This document shows, piece after piece, positions 1-8,293 of a DNA stretch of 38,584 nucleotides. The stretch spans positions 1-38,584 of the forward strand of contig JAEXUB010000269.1 in assembly GCA_023453125.1 (NCBI GenBank), read 5' to 3'. Below the pieces are notes generated by a model that worked only from the letters and a program-made list of their open reading frames with translations, made no database searches and was not told the DNA's origin. A program made the translations under genes and the position numbers. Each line of letters begins with the position of its first letter. The first letter of the stretch is position 1. This DNA comes from Bacteroidota bacterium (GTDB lineage: Bacteria; Bacteroidota; Ignavibacteria; Ignavibacteriales; Melioribacteraceae).

Positions 1-1806
1 ATGGAGACGGTAGTAGGATCGGTTTTACGCAAAAGAATAATATTCGTAATCATTACTCTGTTTTTTGCGGTCTCGGTATTCAATCTGTTTTATATGCAGA
101 TTATAAAGAGCAGCCAGTTCTCCGAACAGTCGGATGAGAACAGTGTTAAGCCTGTTCCACAGACTGCGCCCCGCGGGATATTCTACGACAGGTATTTCCG
201 TGTTATGGTTGGGAACCGCCCTTCATTTACAATTCAATTAATTCCGGCAGAATATAAAAACAGGCATCTTGATTCGCTGGTGGAAGGTATTCTGGAACTT
301 CCATACGGCCATATTTCCAATCTGCTTAAGGATACTTTGCAGTACAGCAAGTTTATTCCCCGCAAAGTTAAGAGGGATGTAGATTTTAAAGCCCTGGCCT
401 GGTTTGAAGAAAACCAGAAGCAACTTCCCGGAATTCATTACATTATGGAAACTTTGCGCGATTATTCCTTCGGCATTAATGGCGTTCATATGTTCGGATA
501 CATTAAAGAAATTTCGCAGGAATATCTTGCAAGGCATAAGGATGAATATACTATCGGGGATAATATAGGCAACAACGGGCTTGAAAAGACTTACGAGCAG
601 ATTGTCAGAGGGGATAAAGGCATTAAATACATGCTTGTAGATTCGCGTCAGAAGACTATTGGAAGATATAAGGAAGGAAACGAAGACAGGCCTACAAAGA
701 AAGGAAACGATCTGGTTTTATCAATTGACCGGGATGTTCAGAAAGTGGCCGAAGCTGCATTTAAAGACAAGAGGGGTGCGGTTGTAGCAATTGAGCCTGA
801 GACAGGGGAAATTCTTGCATTTGTTTCGGCGCCCGAATATGATCTGAGCGAGTTTGCCACTGTTGTATCTCCCGAAGCTTGGGCGCGCCTAAACAATGAT
901 GAGAGCAAACCTTTATTCAACCGGGCAACAATGTCTATGTTTTCCCCCGGATCAACCTTTAAAATGATTGCCGCGATTGCCGCGCTTGAAGAGGGGGCTA
1001 TTACGACCGAGACAAAGTTCAGCTGTCCCGGTTCATTTACATTCGGCAATAAGACTTTTAAATGCGAGCACGTTCACGGTACTATAAATGTTGAAACTGC
1101 AATAGAAAAATCGTGTAACGTATTCTTTTATAATCTTATACTCAAGATTGGACTTAATAACTGGTCTAACTATGCGGCAAAATTCGGATTTGGAAAGAAA
1201 ACGGCAGTTGACATCGGTGAGGAAGTAAGGGGTATTCTTCCGAGCGAGGAGTATTATAACAAAGTTTACGGGCCGCGGGGATGGACAAAAGGATTTCTTG
1301 TGAGCCTTGGAATCGGGCAGGGGGAATTAAGCGTTACCCCTATTCAGCTTGCAAAATATACTGCATTGCTTGCTAATAACGGCAAATCTGCCGATCCCCA
1401 TTTCCTAAAGGGGTATATGGACAAGCAAACCGGAAATTTCGTCCCGTCGCAGCAGCATAAAATTCAGCTTAATATCAGCCAGGCAACTTTTGATATTGTA
1501 CGCAAATCAATGTTTAATGTAGTTAACGGAGCAGGAACGGCTACTTCAATTAAACTTCCTAATATTGAGATATCCGGGAAGACAGGAACCGCACAGAATC
1601 CGCATGGCAAGCCCCACTCTCTTTTTCTCGGGTTTGCCCCTTACGATAAACCAAAGATTGCAGTGGTTGTAATGGTTGAAAATGCAGGCTACGGCTCAAC
1701 CACTGCCGCCCCTATTGCAAGGGATTTAATAAAGGCATATCTCGATAAAAACAATTTACCCCAGGAAACTGCTCAGGTAAAAGGGACAGAGAAGGGGGTA
1801 AATTGA
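1..1806 (+). CDS. mrdA: Penicillin-binding protein 2 (peptidoglycan DD-transpeptidase)
   Basis: A 601-residue class B PBP that cross-links peptidoglycan during cell elongation, acting in the periplasm with RodA. One N-terminal membrane segment (about residues 12-34) is followed by the dimerisation region with the PRGIFYDR motif (about 57-64) and the transpeptidase domain. All three active-site motifs are present: SxxK at S318-K321, SCN at 371-373 and KTG at 527-529. The length is usual for the family. The ATG is the first base of the window, so upstream sequence and a possible earlier start cannot be seen, but the residues after it look like a normal PBP2 start. The stop overlaps the next gene (rodA) by four bases, the standard mrdA-rodA arrangement, so the two are very probably co-translated. 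Confidence 0.96.
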   Translation: METVVGSVLRKRIIFVIITLFFAVSVFNLFYMQIIKSSQFSEQSDENSVKPVPQTAPRGIFYDRYFRVMVGNRPSFTIQLIPAEYKNRHLDSLVEGILELPYGHISNLLKDTLQYSKFIPRKVKRDVDFKALAWFEENQKQLPGIHYIMETLRDYSFGINGVHMFGYIKEISQEYLARHKDEYTIGDNIGNNGLEKTYEQIVRGDKGIKYMLVDSRQKTIGRYKEGNEDRPTKKGNDLVLSIDRDVQKVAEAAFKDKRGAVVAIEPETGEILAFVSAPEYDLSEFATVVSPEAWARLNNDESKPLFNRATMSMFSPGSTFKMIAAIAALEEGAITTETKFSCPGSFTFGNKTFKCEHVHGTINVETAIEKSCNVFFYNLILKIGLNNWSNYAAKFGFGKKTAVDIGEEVRGILPSEEYYNKVYGPRGWTKGFLVSLGIGQGELSVTPIQLAKYTALLANNGKSADPHFLKGYMDKQTGNFVPSQQHKIQLNISQATFDIVRKSMFNVVNGAGTATSIKLPNIEISGKTGTAQNPHGKPHSLFLGFAPYDKPKIAVVVMVENAGYGSTTAAPIARDLIKAYLDKNNLPQETAQVKGTEKGVN

Positions 1807-3032
1807 AAATAAATTATAAGCTGCAGGATAAATTTGATCTTCTTATGTTCATTCCGATGATGATTCTGGTAATATTCGGGCTCCTTGCAATTTATTCTTC
1901 AACAATCAACCATCCTACAGCTTCGGGGAATTTCAATAAGCAATTCGCATTTTTTATTGCCGCTGTTGTAGCCTTTTTTGTAATATATTTTCTTCCCCAG
2001 CAGACATTTAAGTTTTTTTCTATTCCTACTTATCTGGTTTCATTATTTTTCCTGGTTGCGGTATTAGCAGTAGGAAAGGTTGTGTTTGGAGCTAAAAGCT
2101 GGTTTGGAATCGGGGGATTCGGATTTCAGCCTTCGGAACTCGCTAAAGTGGGCACTATATTATTTCTTGCGTTCTGGCTTAGTTTTAAGCAGAGGGATAT
2201 AAATAATATTAAAGACATTGGACTTTCCCTTTTAATAGGATTTATACCGATAGTGTTAATTATGCTTGAACCCGACACCGGAACATCAATAGTCTTCTTT
2301 TTTATTACCTTAGCGCTGGTATACTGGAGCGGCATAAGCCTTTTCGGGCTTTTTGTAGTACTATCCCCCGGAGTTTCAATTTTTGCTTCTGTTGTAGGAC
2401 TGCCTTACTTTATAATTGTACTTGTGCTGATAATTGCAGCTCTTTTCTTCTTTAAAAAAGATCTTTTCAACAGTGTTACAATATTCGTAATGAATCTGGC
2501 GGCCGGATTTTTCTTTGATTTTATATATAAGATATTGAAGCCGCACCAGCAGCTTAGAATTGCCTCCTTTTTGAACCCTAATGCCGATCCGCTTGGTGCC
2601 GGTTATAATGCAATTCAGGCTAAAGTGGCAATAGGGTCAGGGGGATTATTCGGAAAGGGGTTTATGGATGGGAACCAGACGCAGCTCAGGTTTATTCCTG
2701 CTCAATGGACCGATTTCATATTCAGTGTAATTGGTGAGGAATTTGGTTTTATAGGAAGTCTGATTGTAGTAACCTGTTTTCTATTAATTTTTTACAGACT
2801 TTTAAGATTAGCTTCCCAGTCAAAAGACAGTTTTTCGAGCCTTGTGATAATAGGAGTTTTAACATTACTTTTTACCCACTTTGCAATTAACATCGGCATG
2901 AATGTAGGGGTTACTCCAGTAATAGGTCTTCCGCTCCCGTTTCTCAGCTATGGAGGAAGTTCTCTTGTTGTAAATATGATGCTGATGGGTATAGCAATGA
3001 ATTTTTACCGAAACCGAAAACAACATACATAA
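1803..3032 (+). CDS. rodA: RodA, SEDS-family peptidoglycan glycosyltransferase
   Basis: A 409-residue polytopic membrane protein with about ten hydrophobic segments. It polymerises lipid II into glycan strands as the partner of PBP2. Family signs include QPSE near residue 110, EPDTGTS near 157, the WTDFIFSVIGEE region carrying the catalytic aspartate, and the C-terminal GLPLPFLSYGGSS signature. The start is TTG within TTGA, overlapping the mrdA stop. A purine-rich Shine-Dalgarno (AGAAGGGGG) a few bases upstream supports that start. No ATG nearby would preserve the N-terminus. Nothing is missing. Confidence 0.95.
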   Translation: MKINYKLQDKFDLLMFIPMMILVIFGLLAIYSSTINHPTASGNFNKQFAFFIAAVVAFFVIYFLPQQTFKFFSIPTYLVSLFFLVAVLAVGKVVFGAKSWFGIGGFGFQPSELAKVGTILFLAFWLSFKQRDINNIKDIGLSLLIGFIPIVLIMLEPDTGTSIVFFFITLALVYWSGISLFGLFVVLSPGVSIFASVVGLPYFIIVLVLIIAALFFFKKDLFNSVTIFVMNLAAGFFFDFIYKILKPHQQLRIASFLNPNADPLGAGYNAIQAKVAIGSGGLFGKGFMDGNQTQLRFIPAQWTDFIFSVIGEEFGFIGSLIVVTCFLLIFYRLLRLASQSKDSFSSLVIIGVLTLLFTHFAINIGMNVGVTPVIGLPLPFLSYGGSSLVVNMMLMGIAMNFYRNRKQHT

Positions 3033-3038
3033 AAAATT

Positions 3039-3851
3039 ATGAAAGCAATTGAAAAATTAAAATCGAGGACGAGCGCAGGCTATCATATCTGCGTTGGCCT
3101 TGATACCGATATTAACAAAATTCCCAAACATCTTCTTTCTTTCGAAGACCCTGTCTTTGAATTCAACAGGAGAATTATCGCAGTTACATCTGAACATGCG
3201 GCGGCATATAAAATTAATTTCGCCTTTTATGAAACGGCAGGAAGCAAAGGGTTTGAATCCCTTAAGAGAACTATAGAATTAATTCCTAATAATGTTCTCA
3301 CAATAGGAGATGCTAAACGGGGAGATATAGGCAATACATCACAGATGTATGCTTCTTCGGTTTTCGATCATTTCGGATTTGATTCAGTTACATTACATCC
3401 CTATATGGGGAGCGATTCTCTGCAGCCGTTTCTGGAATATGAAGACAGGCTTAATTTTGTACTTGCCCTTACTTCAAACCCGGGAGCATCTGATTTTGAA
3501 AAACTTAAGCTTGATGACGGTTCTTACTTATTTCAGAAAGTGATTTCAACAGTTAATAATTGGAATCTAAAAAAGAACTGCGGTATAGTATTCGGAGCTA
3601 CCAAAATTGACGAATTAAGAGAAAATATAAGTATTTTTAATAATATGCCTGTTCTTCTTCCCGGTGTTGGAGCCCAGGGGGGCAGCCTTGAAGAAACAGT
3701 TAAAACTTTTGAAGCCAACCGGCATGAGAGCTATCTCATTAACATAAGCAGGGCTTTGATTTATGCCGACTCTTCAACCGGTTTTGAAAATAAGGTCTTG
3801 TCGGTGCTTACAGGATATAATAAAATAATTGCCGAGATTAAAAAATCTTAA
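3039..3851 (+). CDS. pyrF: Orotidine 5'-phosphate decarboxylase (subfamily 2)
   Basis: A cytosolic enzyme that converts OMP to UMP, the last step of de novo pyrimidine synthesis. It has 270 residues, the length of the longer PyrF subfamily rather than the ~230-residue form. The catalytic charge network motif DAKRGDIGN is at about residues 92-100, and a phosphate-binding segment LPGVGAQGG lies near 208-216. The start is six bases after the rodA stop without a recognisable Shine-Dalgarno, so it probably rides on the mrdA-rodA transcript. The functional link to wall synthesis would be UDP-sugar supply, which is inference. Confidence 0.95.
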   Translation: MKAIEKLKSRTSAGYHICVGLDTDINKIPKHLLSFEDPVFEFNRRIIAVTSEHAAAYKINFAFYETAGSKGFESLKRTIELIPNNVLTIGDAKRGDIGNTSQMYASSVFDHFGFDSVTLHPYMGSDSLQPFLEYEDRLNFVLALTSNPGASDFEKLKLDDGSYLFQKVISTVNNWNLKKNCGIVFGATKIDELRENISIFNNMPVLLPGVGAQGGSLEETVKTFEANRHESYLINISRALIYADSSTGFENKVLSVLTGYNKIIAEIKKS

Positions 3852-3869
3852 TGGTTTTTATTTGGCAGA

Positions 3870-3904
3870 AGTGTTATTTTATTCCAGGGAAAAGAGTGTT
3901 ATTT
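3870..3904 (+). repeat. Short direct repeat between pyrF and the DUF2851 gene
   Basis: The ten-base word AGTGTTATTT occurs at 3870-3879 and again at 3895-3904 in the 86-base gap. The 25-base spacing is a little over two helical turns, so it could be a paired protein-binding site for the downstream gene. It is short and may be chance in AT-rich sequence. No terminator hairpin for pyrF was seen in this gap. Confidence 0.25.
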
Positions 3905-3937
3905 AATCCTTTTAATTAATCAAGCCCCGAGGCATAT

Positions 3938-5416
3938 GTGAACCGCAGCTCAAAAGTTTTGGAAAAAGAACTGTATGAGCTTTGGAAAAAGCGTGATTCT
4001 CTTACCGGTCTAAATTCAGTAAACGGCGATGATATTACGGTTATTGATCCCGGAGTGCAGAATAGCGATACTGCCGGCCCGGATTTTAAAAATGCCCGCA
4101 TCCGGATTGGAAATCTTACTTTTGTCGGTGATATTGAAATTGATTCAAATTATGTAGACTGGAAATCGCACGGCCACAATATTGATATTAAATACAATAA
4201 GGTAATCCTTCACGTCGCGCTTCACAACTCATCTAAACAGCCCTACGTTTATACCAAGGACGGCAGAAAAGTCCCCAGCGTAATTTTAGGTGATTTCCTG
4301 CCTAAGGATTTTAAGGATAATTCTCCGCAGGAGGAGGAAGAGGAAGAGGGGGGGCTTCATCATTTAAGATGCAATGAGGCAAATGCATCTGTCTCGGCCG
4401 ATGCAAAACTTAAATTCATTTCGCAGCTGGGAGTTGAGAGATTTAAAAAGAAATGCACACGCATTTACAACCGGCTTAAAGAGCTTAAGTATCTTAAAGA
4501 GCTGAATGCAAAAGAGCCTGTAATTTCGTACGATCTCACTCCCGCTTTTAACGAAAGAGTATTTTCGCACAGCGATTTCCTTGATAAGGAATTATGGGAA
4601 CAGCTTTTTTATGAATTAATTTTTGAAGCGCTCGGATATTCGAAAAACAAGGGAATTATGCTTCATCTCGCGCAGCATGTAAACCTGGATTTTTTCCGAT
4701 CGCTGAATGATGATGAAAATATTCTTGAAATTGCGGAATCGGCTTTTCTAAGCATAGGAGGGCTTATTCCCCAGGACTCAAAGATTACTGACGACAGGGT
4801 AGCCGAATATGCTGCTCACATAAAACAATGCTGGGATAGAATAAAAGCCGGCTACGACAGCAGGTATTTTGATGAGACCCAATGGCATTTTTTCCGCATT
4901 AGGCCGCAAAATTTCCCTACGATAAGGATAGCCGGAGGCGCCAGGATTCTGAAGAAACTGATGAAGGAAAACCTTATACCGGTTATTATCAAGAAAATTG
5001 AAGAGATTCACAATTTAACCGTCCTAATAAATTCAATTCGTTCTGTATTTGTTGTTAAATCGGACGGGTTCTGGAAACACCATTATGTCTTCGACCAGTC
5101 GGCTAACGGGGAGATAAAATATTTTATCGGCTCATCGCGCGCGGATGAAATACTGATTAATGTGGTTCTTCCGTTTTTCTCGGTCTATTTCGATGTGTTC
5201 GGAAAGAAGGATCTTTCAAAAAAAGTATTTACACTTTACAACCGGTTCAATCAGAATTCGGAAAATAAGATAATTCATGAAATCGCCAGGAGCCTTGAAC
5301 TGGACGATAAAATACACACTACGATTTATACTCAGGGAATGACGGAGCTATTCCGTAATTATTGTTCCAAAAACAAATGCCTTGAATGCGAGATAGGCAA
5401 AGTGGTGTTTAATTAA
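3938..5416 (+). CDS. DUF2851 family protein of unknown function
   Basis: A 492-residue soluble protein of the DUF2851 family, common in Bacteroidetes and relatives, with no established function. The conserved N-terminal region contains an aspartate-rich stretch (GPDFKNARIRIG, GDIEIDSNYVDWKSHGH) that could bind metal. An acidic run of six glutamates sits near residue 135. The extreme C-terminus carries a C-x4-C-x2-C cluster (C476, C481, C484), suggesting zinc or an Fe-S site, although a fourth ligand is not obvious. The start is GTG: the overlapping ATG at 3936 is in another frame and stops at once, and a CGAGG sequence lies just upstream. The gene is convergent with the nuclease gene and overlaps its stop by eight bases. 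Confidence 0.85.
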   Translation: MNRSSKVLEKELYELWKKRDSLTGLNSVNGDDITVIDPGVQNSDTAGPDFKNARIRIGNLTFVGDIEIDSNYVDWKSHGHNIDIKYNKVILHVALHNSSKQPYVYTKDGRKVPSVILGDFLPKDFKDNSPQEEEEEEGGLHHLRCNEANASVSADAKLKFISQLGVERFKKKCTRIYNRLKELKYLKELNAKEPVISYDLTPAFNERVFSHSDFLDKELWEQLFYELIFEALGYSKNKGIMLHLAQHVNLDFFRSLNDDENILEIAESAFLSIGGLIPQDSKITDDRVAEYAAHIKQCWDRIKAGYDSRYFDETQWHFFRIRPQNFPTIRIAGGARILKKLMKENLIPVIIKKIEEIHNLTVLINSIRSVFVVKSDGFWKHHYVFDQSANGEIKYFIGSSRADEILINVVLPFFSVYFDVFGKKDLSKKVFTLYNRFNQNSENKIIHEIARSLELDDKIHTTIYTQGMTELFRNYCSKNKCLECEIGKVVFN

Positions 5417-6032
5417 AGCTCTGGTTTTCAGCTTTATTAATCTCATCCCTTAATTTAGCAGCCCTTTCATAATCTTCCTTTTCAATAGCATCTCTTAATT
5501 GGTCCTGAAGCGAGGCAATTTTAATGTCAGAACTTGAGGCCTGCGGTTCATCCGGCTTCAGTTCTTCAATTTCATCGTCAAGGGAATCGTCATATTCATC
5601 TTTAGGTTCCTTAGGCTCGTCGCTTGAAGGAACAAAAGATGCAATATCCATAACTTTTTCTGATACATAAATAGGAACACCCAGCCGCACTGCAAGGGCA
5701 ATTGCATCGCTGGGGCGGGAGTCTACTTCGTTTGAAAGTCCCGATACTTCAAATACAATTTTTGCATAAAAAGTATTATCGCGCAGTTCTGTGATAACAA
5801 TCTCATTTACGACCGCGTGAAGATTCTTAATAATGTTTGCCAGAAGGTCGTGTGTAAGGGGGCGGGGAGGTTTTATCCCTTCAAGTTCAAGCGCAATTGA
5901 CTGGGCTTCGTAGGCCCCGATAATAATGGGTATTCTGCGGATACCGTACATTTCCTTCAGCAGGAGGGCATATGCGCCCCCTGCCGAAGGGCTTGATGAT
6001 AATCCCAATATTTCTAATTGTACTCTGTCCAC
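5409..6032 (-). CDS. Bifunctional nuclease family (DUF151) protein with C-terminal UVR motif
   Basis: A 207-residue cytosolic protein. Residues 1 to about 125 form a BFN/DUF151 domain (LEILGLSSSPSAGGAYALLL; DSRPSDAIALAVRLGVPIYV). An acidic, disordered-looking linker follows (about 135-165). A UvrB/UvrC-type helical hairpin ends the protein (DYERAAKLRDEIN, about 190-202). Related proteins have been reported to have nuclease activity, but the bacterial role is unsettled. The start is GTG, sharing its first base with the TAG stop of etfA, so translation is probably coupled to the ETF genes. It is last in the etfB-etfA-bfn operon. Confidence 0.88.
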   Translation of the reverse strand: MDRVQLEILGLSSSPSAGGAYALLLKEMYGIRRIPIIIGAYEAQSIALELEGIKPPRPLTHDLLANIIKNLHAVVNEIVITELRDNTFYAKIVFEVSGLSNEVDSRPSDAIALAVRLGVPIYVSEKVMDIASFVPSSDEPKEPKDEYDDSLDDEIEELKPDEPQASSSDIKIASLQDQLRDAIEKEDYERAAKLRDEINKAENQSFN

Positions 6033-7003
6033 TAGCTGGCTTTCACTTTTTTGATTTCTTCAATTAAAGCGGGAACAACTTCAAATACGTCGCCTGTAAT
6101 CCCGTAATCTGCTGCCTGGAAAATAGGCGCATCTTTATCCTTGTTAATTGCAACGATATATTTCGAAGAGCGCATTCCTGCAAGGTGCTGTATTGCTCCT
6201 GATATACCTAATGCAATATAGAGGGTTGGCGATACGGTCTTACCTGTCTGTCCGACCTGTTCGCTGTGAGGTCTCCAGCCGGCATCAACTACTGCTCTGG
6301 ATGCACCGGTTGCAGCTCCCAGCAGTTTTGCAAGGTCTTCAACAAGATTGAAATGCTCGGGTGCTTTCATTCCTCTGCCGCCTGATACAATAATATCAGC
6401 TTCTGCCACATCAAGTTTTTCATCCGATTTTTTCAATTCAATGACTTTTGTCGAAAGGTCGACTGAGCCGGCTTCTATAGTCTTTACTTCAGCGGCAGCG
6501 GCATCCGGTTCACCGGCCGGAAATACATTCGGGCGTAGTGTTAAAATTTTAACCGGGCTTGTGATTTTGAGGTCTTCAATTGCCTTTCCGGCAAATACCG
6601 GGCGGCTTGCTGTCATATCTGTTCCGTTGTAATCATATGCTACAACGTCCATTGCGAGTCCGGAATTTGTTTTTGCGGCAACGCGTGGAGCTAAATCTTT
6701 TCCCATTGCTGTATTGGCAAAAATTACTATTCCGGCTGACGAATCAGAAATCTGTTTGGCAGTTAAATCGGTATAGGTTTTGGGTGCATAAAGAGCCAGG
6801 TCTGCATTCTTAAAGAAATTAACAGTTTTAACTCCATATCCGCCAAGTTTTTCAATACCCTCAACCTGATTTCCAAAAAGGACAGCTTCAACAACTCCTC
6901 CTGTTTTCGATGCAATTACGGACGCGGTCTTTGCTGCTTCGAAGGAGGATTTTTTTATTTGTCCGTCTCTCTGTTCTATAAATACTAATACATTATTTCC
7001 CAT
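6032..7003 (-). CDS. etfA: Electron transfer flavoprotein alpha subunit
   Basis: A 323-residue subunit that forms the FAD-carrying half of the EtfAB heterodimer. It takes electrons from acyl-CoA and other dehydrogenases and passes them toward the quinone pool. The C-terminal FAD domain is complete: SGGRGMK near residue 207, a GWRPHSEQVGQTGK loop near 243-256, and PTLYIALGISGAIQH near 259-273. A Shine-Dalgarno (AAGGGGG) precedes the ATG. The gene starts nine bases after etfB ends. It terminates with TAG, which matters for judging the amber codon in purL. No acyl-CoA dehydrogenase or ETF dehydrogenase is in the window. Confidence 0.96.
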   Translation of the reverse strand: MGNNVLVFIEQRDGQIKKSSFEAAKTASVIASKTGGVVEAVLFGNQVEGIEKLGGYGVKTVNFFKNADLALYAPKTYTDLTAKQISDSSAGIVIFANTAMGKDLAPRVAAKTNSGLAMDVVAYDYNGTDMTASRPVFAGKAIEDLKITSPVKILTLRPNVFPAGEPDAAAAEVKTIEAGSVDLSTKVIELKKSDEKLDVAEADIIVSGGRGMKAPEHFNLVEDLAKLLGAATGASRAVVDAGWRPHSEQVGQTGKTVSPTLYIALGISGAIQHLAGMRSSKYIVAINKDKDAPIFQAADYGITGDVFEVVPALIEEIKKVKAS

Positions 7004-7012
7004 TTTTCCCCC

Positions 7013-7759
7013 TTAAATTACCTTGGCTTCATCTTTTAATAAACGGACCAATTCAGGAACTGCAGAAGCATCGGAACCGAGGATTCTGCCTGCCTGTTTT
7101 GCCGCCGGTTTTTTCATGCCGATTAGTTCAACATGATTTTCCGCTGCTGCGGCCGGTTTTTCTTCAATTGTTTTTTTCTTTGCGGCCATAATCCCTTTCA
7201 ATGAAGCATAGCGGGGTTCATTTAATCCTTTCTGAGCTGTAATTACTGCCGGAAGCGAGGTCTCAAGTATTTCCTTTCCTCCTTCAATTTCTCTTTCGGC
7301 AATGATTTTTGTTCCTTCAAGTTTAAAGCTTACAGCCACGCTAATGCAATTGTAGCCTAAAAGTTCAGCCGTCATTTGACCTACAACAGAATTATCAAAA
7401 TCAACAGACTGTTTGCCGAAGAATACAAGTTCGGGATTAAGGGTTTTAATTTCTTCTGCAAGAGCCTTTGCGACTGCAAGGGAATCTCTATAATTGTCAT
7501 CTTTTAAGAGCACGGCGCTGTCGGCCCCCATGGCAAGTGCTTTACGGAGAGTTTCTTTATTAGCTTCGCCGCCGAGGCTTATAACAACTACTTCACCCCC
7601 ATTAGCTTCTTTGGTCTTAAGAGCTTCTTCTATGGCAAATTCGTCGTACGGGTTTACAACATAAGTAACGCCGTTCTGGTCAATTGTCTTTCCCTCGGCG
7701 CCAATGTTTATTTTCGCAGCCGTATCTGGAACATGGCTAACGCAGACTGCAATTTTCAT
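7013..7759 (-). CDS. etfB: Electron transfer flavoprotein beta subunit
   Basis: About 248 residues. It is the AMP-binding partner of EtfA. Typical features are the N-terminal VCVSHVPD stretch, NPYDEFAIEEALK near residue 37, and the recognition-loop region ending in ITAQKGLNEPRYASLKGI. I chose the ATG at 7757-7759, preceded by GGAGG at ideal spacing. The TTG one codon upstream would merely add one Met. It is first of three minus-strand genes and divergent from clpS across about 125 bases. Confidence 0.95.
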   Translation of the reverse strand: MKIAVCVSHVPDTAAKINIGAEGKTIDQNGVTYVVNPYDEFAIEEALKTKEANGGEVVVISLGGEANKETLRKALAMGADSAVLLKDDNYRDSLAVAKALAEEIKTLNPELVFFGKQSVDFDNSVVGQMTAELLGYNCISVAVSFKLEGTKIIAEREIEGGKEILETSLPAVITAQKGLNEPRYASLKGIMAAKKKTIEEKPAAAAENHVELIGMKKPAAKQAGRILGSDASAVPELVRLLKDEAKVI

Positions 7760-7848
7760 CAATCCTCCAATTTTTTACAAATTTCGGTGAAAAGATATAA
7801 ATCAATTAACTAAAATACAAAAAGGGGGGCATTATTTTCCTTTAATCT

Positions 7849-7865
7849 GTAATTTCATAAATTAC
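7849..7865. promoter_or_regulatory. Perfect inverted repeat upstream of clpS
   Basis: GTAATTT and AAATTAC are exact complements separated by three bases, ending about 20 bases before the clpS start codon in the etfB-clpS divergent gap. It could be an operator or a weak hairpin in the clpS leader. The site is AT-rich and unsupported by conservation, so it is only a candidate. Confidence 0.25.
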
Positions 7866-7884
7866 GCCTTGGAATTCGGGGCAT

Positions 7885-8172
7885 ATGGCAGAAGAAAAAG
7901 TAAATCATAATACGGCTCAGGAAGAGGATATAGATTCCTTAATCGGGCTTCCTTTTAAGGTAATATTATACAATGACGATTGGCATTCATTTGATGAGGT
8001 TATTACGCAATTAATGAAAGCCGTGCACTGCACTTTCGAAAAAGCGCGAGATTATGCCTTTGAGGTCCACGTTAAAGGCAAAGCAATTGTTTATACCGGG
8101 GAATTGCAAAAATGCCTTAAAGTATCCTCAATTCTGGAAGAAATTTCCCTTCATACTCAGGTTGTTTCCTGA
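7885..8172 (+). CDS. clpS: ATP-dependent Clp protease adaptor ClpS
   Basis: A 95-residue adaptor that binds proteins with destabilising N-terminal residues and delivers them to ClpA/ClpC-ClpP. The N-end-binding signature YNDDWHSFDEV is at residues 30-40, and the second conserved strand VHVKGKAIVYTGE is at about 62-74. A flexible N-terminal tail of about 25 residues precedes the core, as expected. The ATG follows a CGGGG sequence. No clpA/clpC is adjacent. The aromatic Trp after NDD is unlike the commoner Tyr or Lys/Thr at that spot but within family variation. Confidence 0.9.
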   Translation: MAEEKVNHNTAQEEDIDSLIGLPFKVILYNDDWHSFDEVITQLMKAVHCTFEKARDYAFEVHVKGKAIVYTGELQKCLKVSSILEEISLHTQVVS

Positions 8173-8213
8173 TAGTATCAGTTTGAAAGAATTTGCCCAA
8201 TTTGTTACAGAAT

Positions 8214-8240
8214 CAGGGTTCATTTATCCCTGTCAATTTT
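8214..8240 (+). terminator. Possible weak terminator after clpS
   Basis: CAGGG (8214-8218) and CCCTG (8228-8232) can pair over a nine-base loop and are followed by a short T-rich stretch. The stem is only five pairs and the U-tract is interrupted, so this is a weak candidate. The rest of the 121-base gap is AT-rich with nothing else recognised. Confidence 0.3.
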
Positions 8241-8293
8241 TGCTATTAAACAGTATATTTAACGGTTAATTTAAAAATAAAAGTGAATAAATT

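Noticed and set aside
738..1049. Antisense ORF within mrdA and similar shadow frames across the window
   Set aside because: They lie inside well-supported genes, have no domain resemblance or Shine-Dalgarno and follow the codon structure of the real frame.
4325..4355. Purine run in the DUF2851 gene as a frameshift or phase-variation tract
   Set aside because: It encodes an acidic stretch, the frame is intact on both sides, and the run is mixed GAG/GAA rather than a homopolymer, apart from a short G run.
8054..8269. ORF overlapping the end of clpS and the following gap
   Set aside because: It starts inside clpS in another frame, and the sequence resembles no known protein. The part after clpS is AT-rich intergenic DNA.
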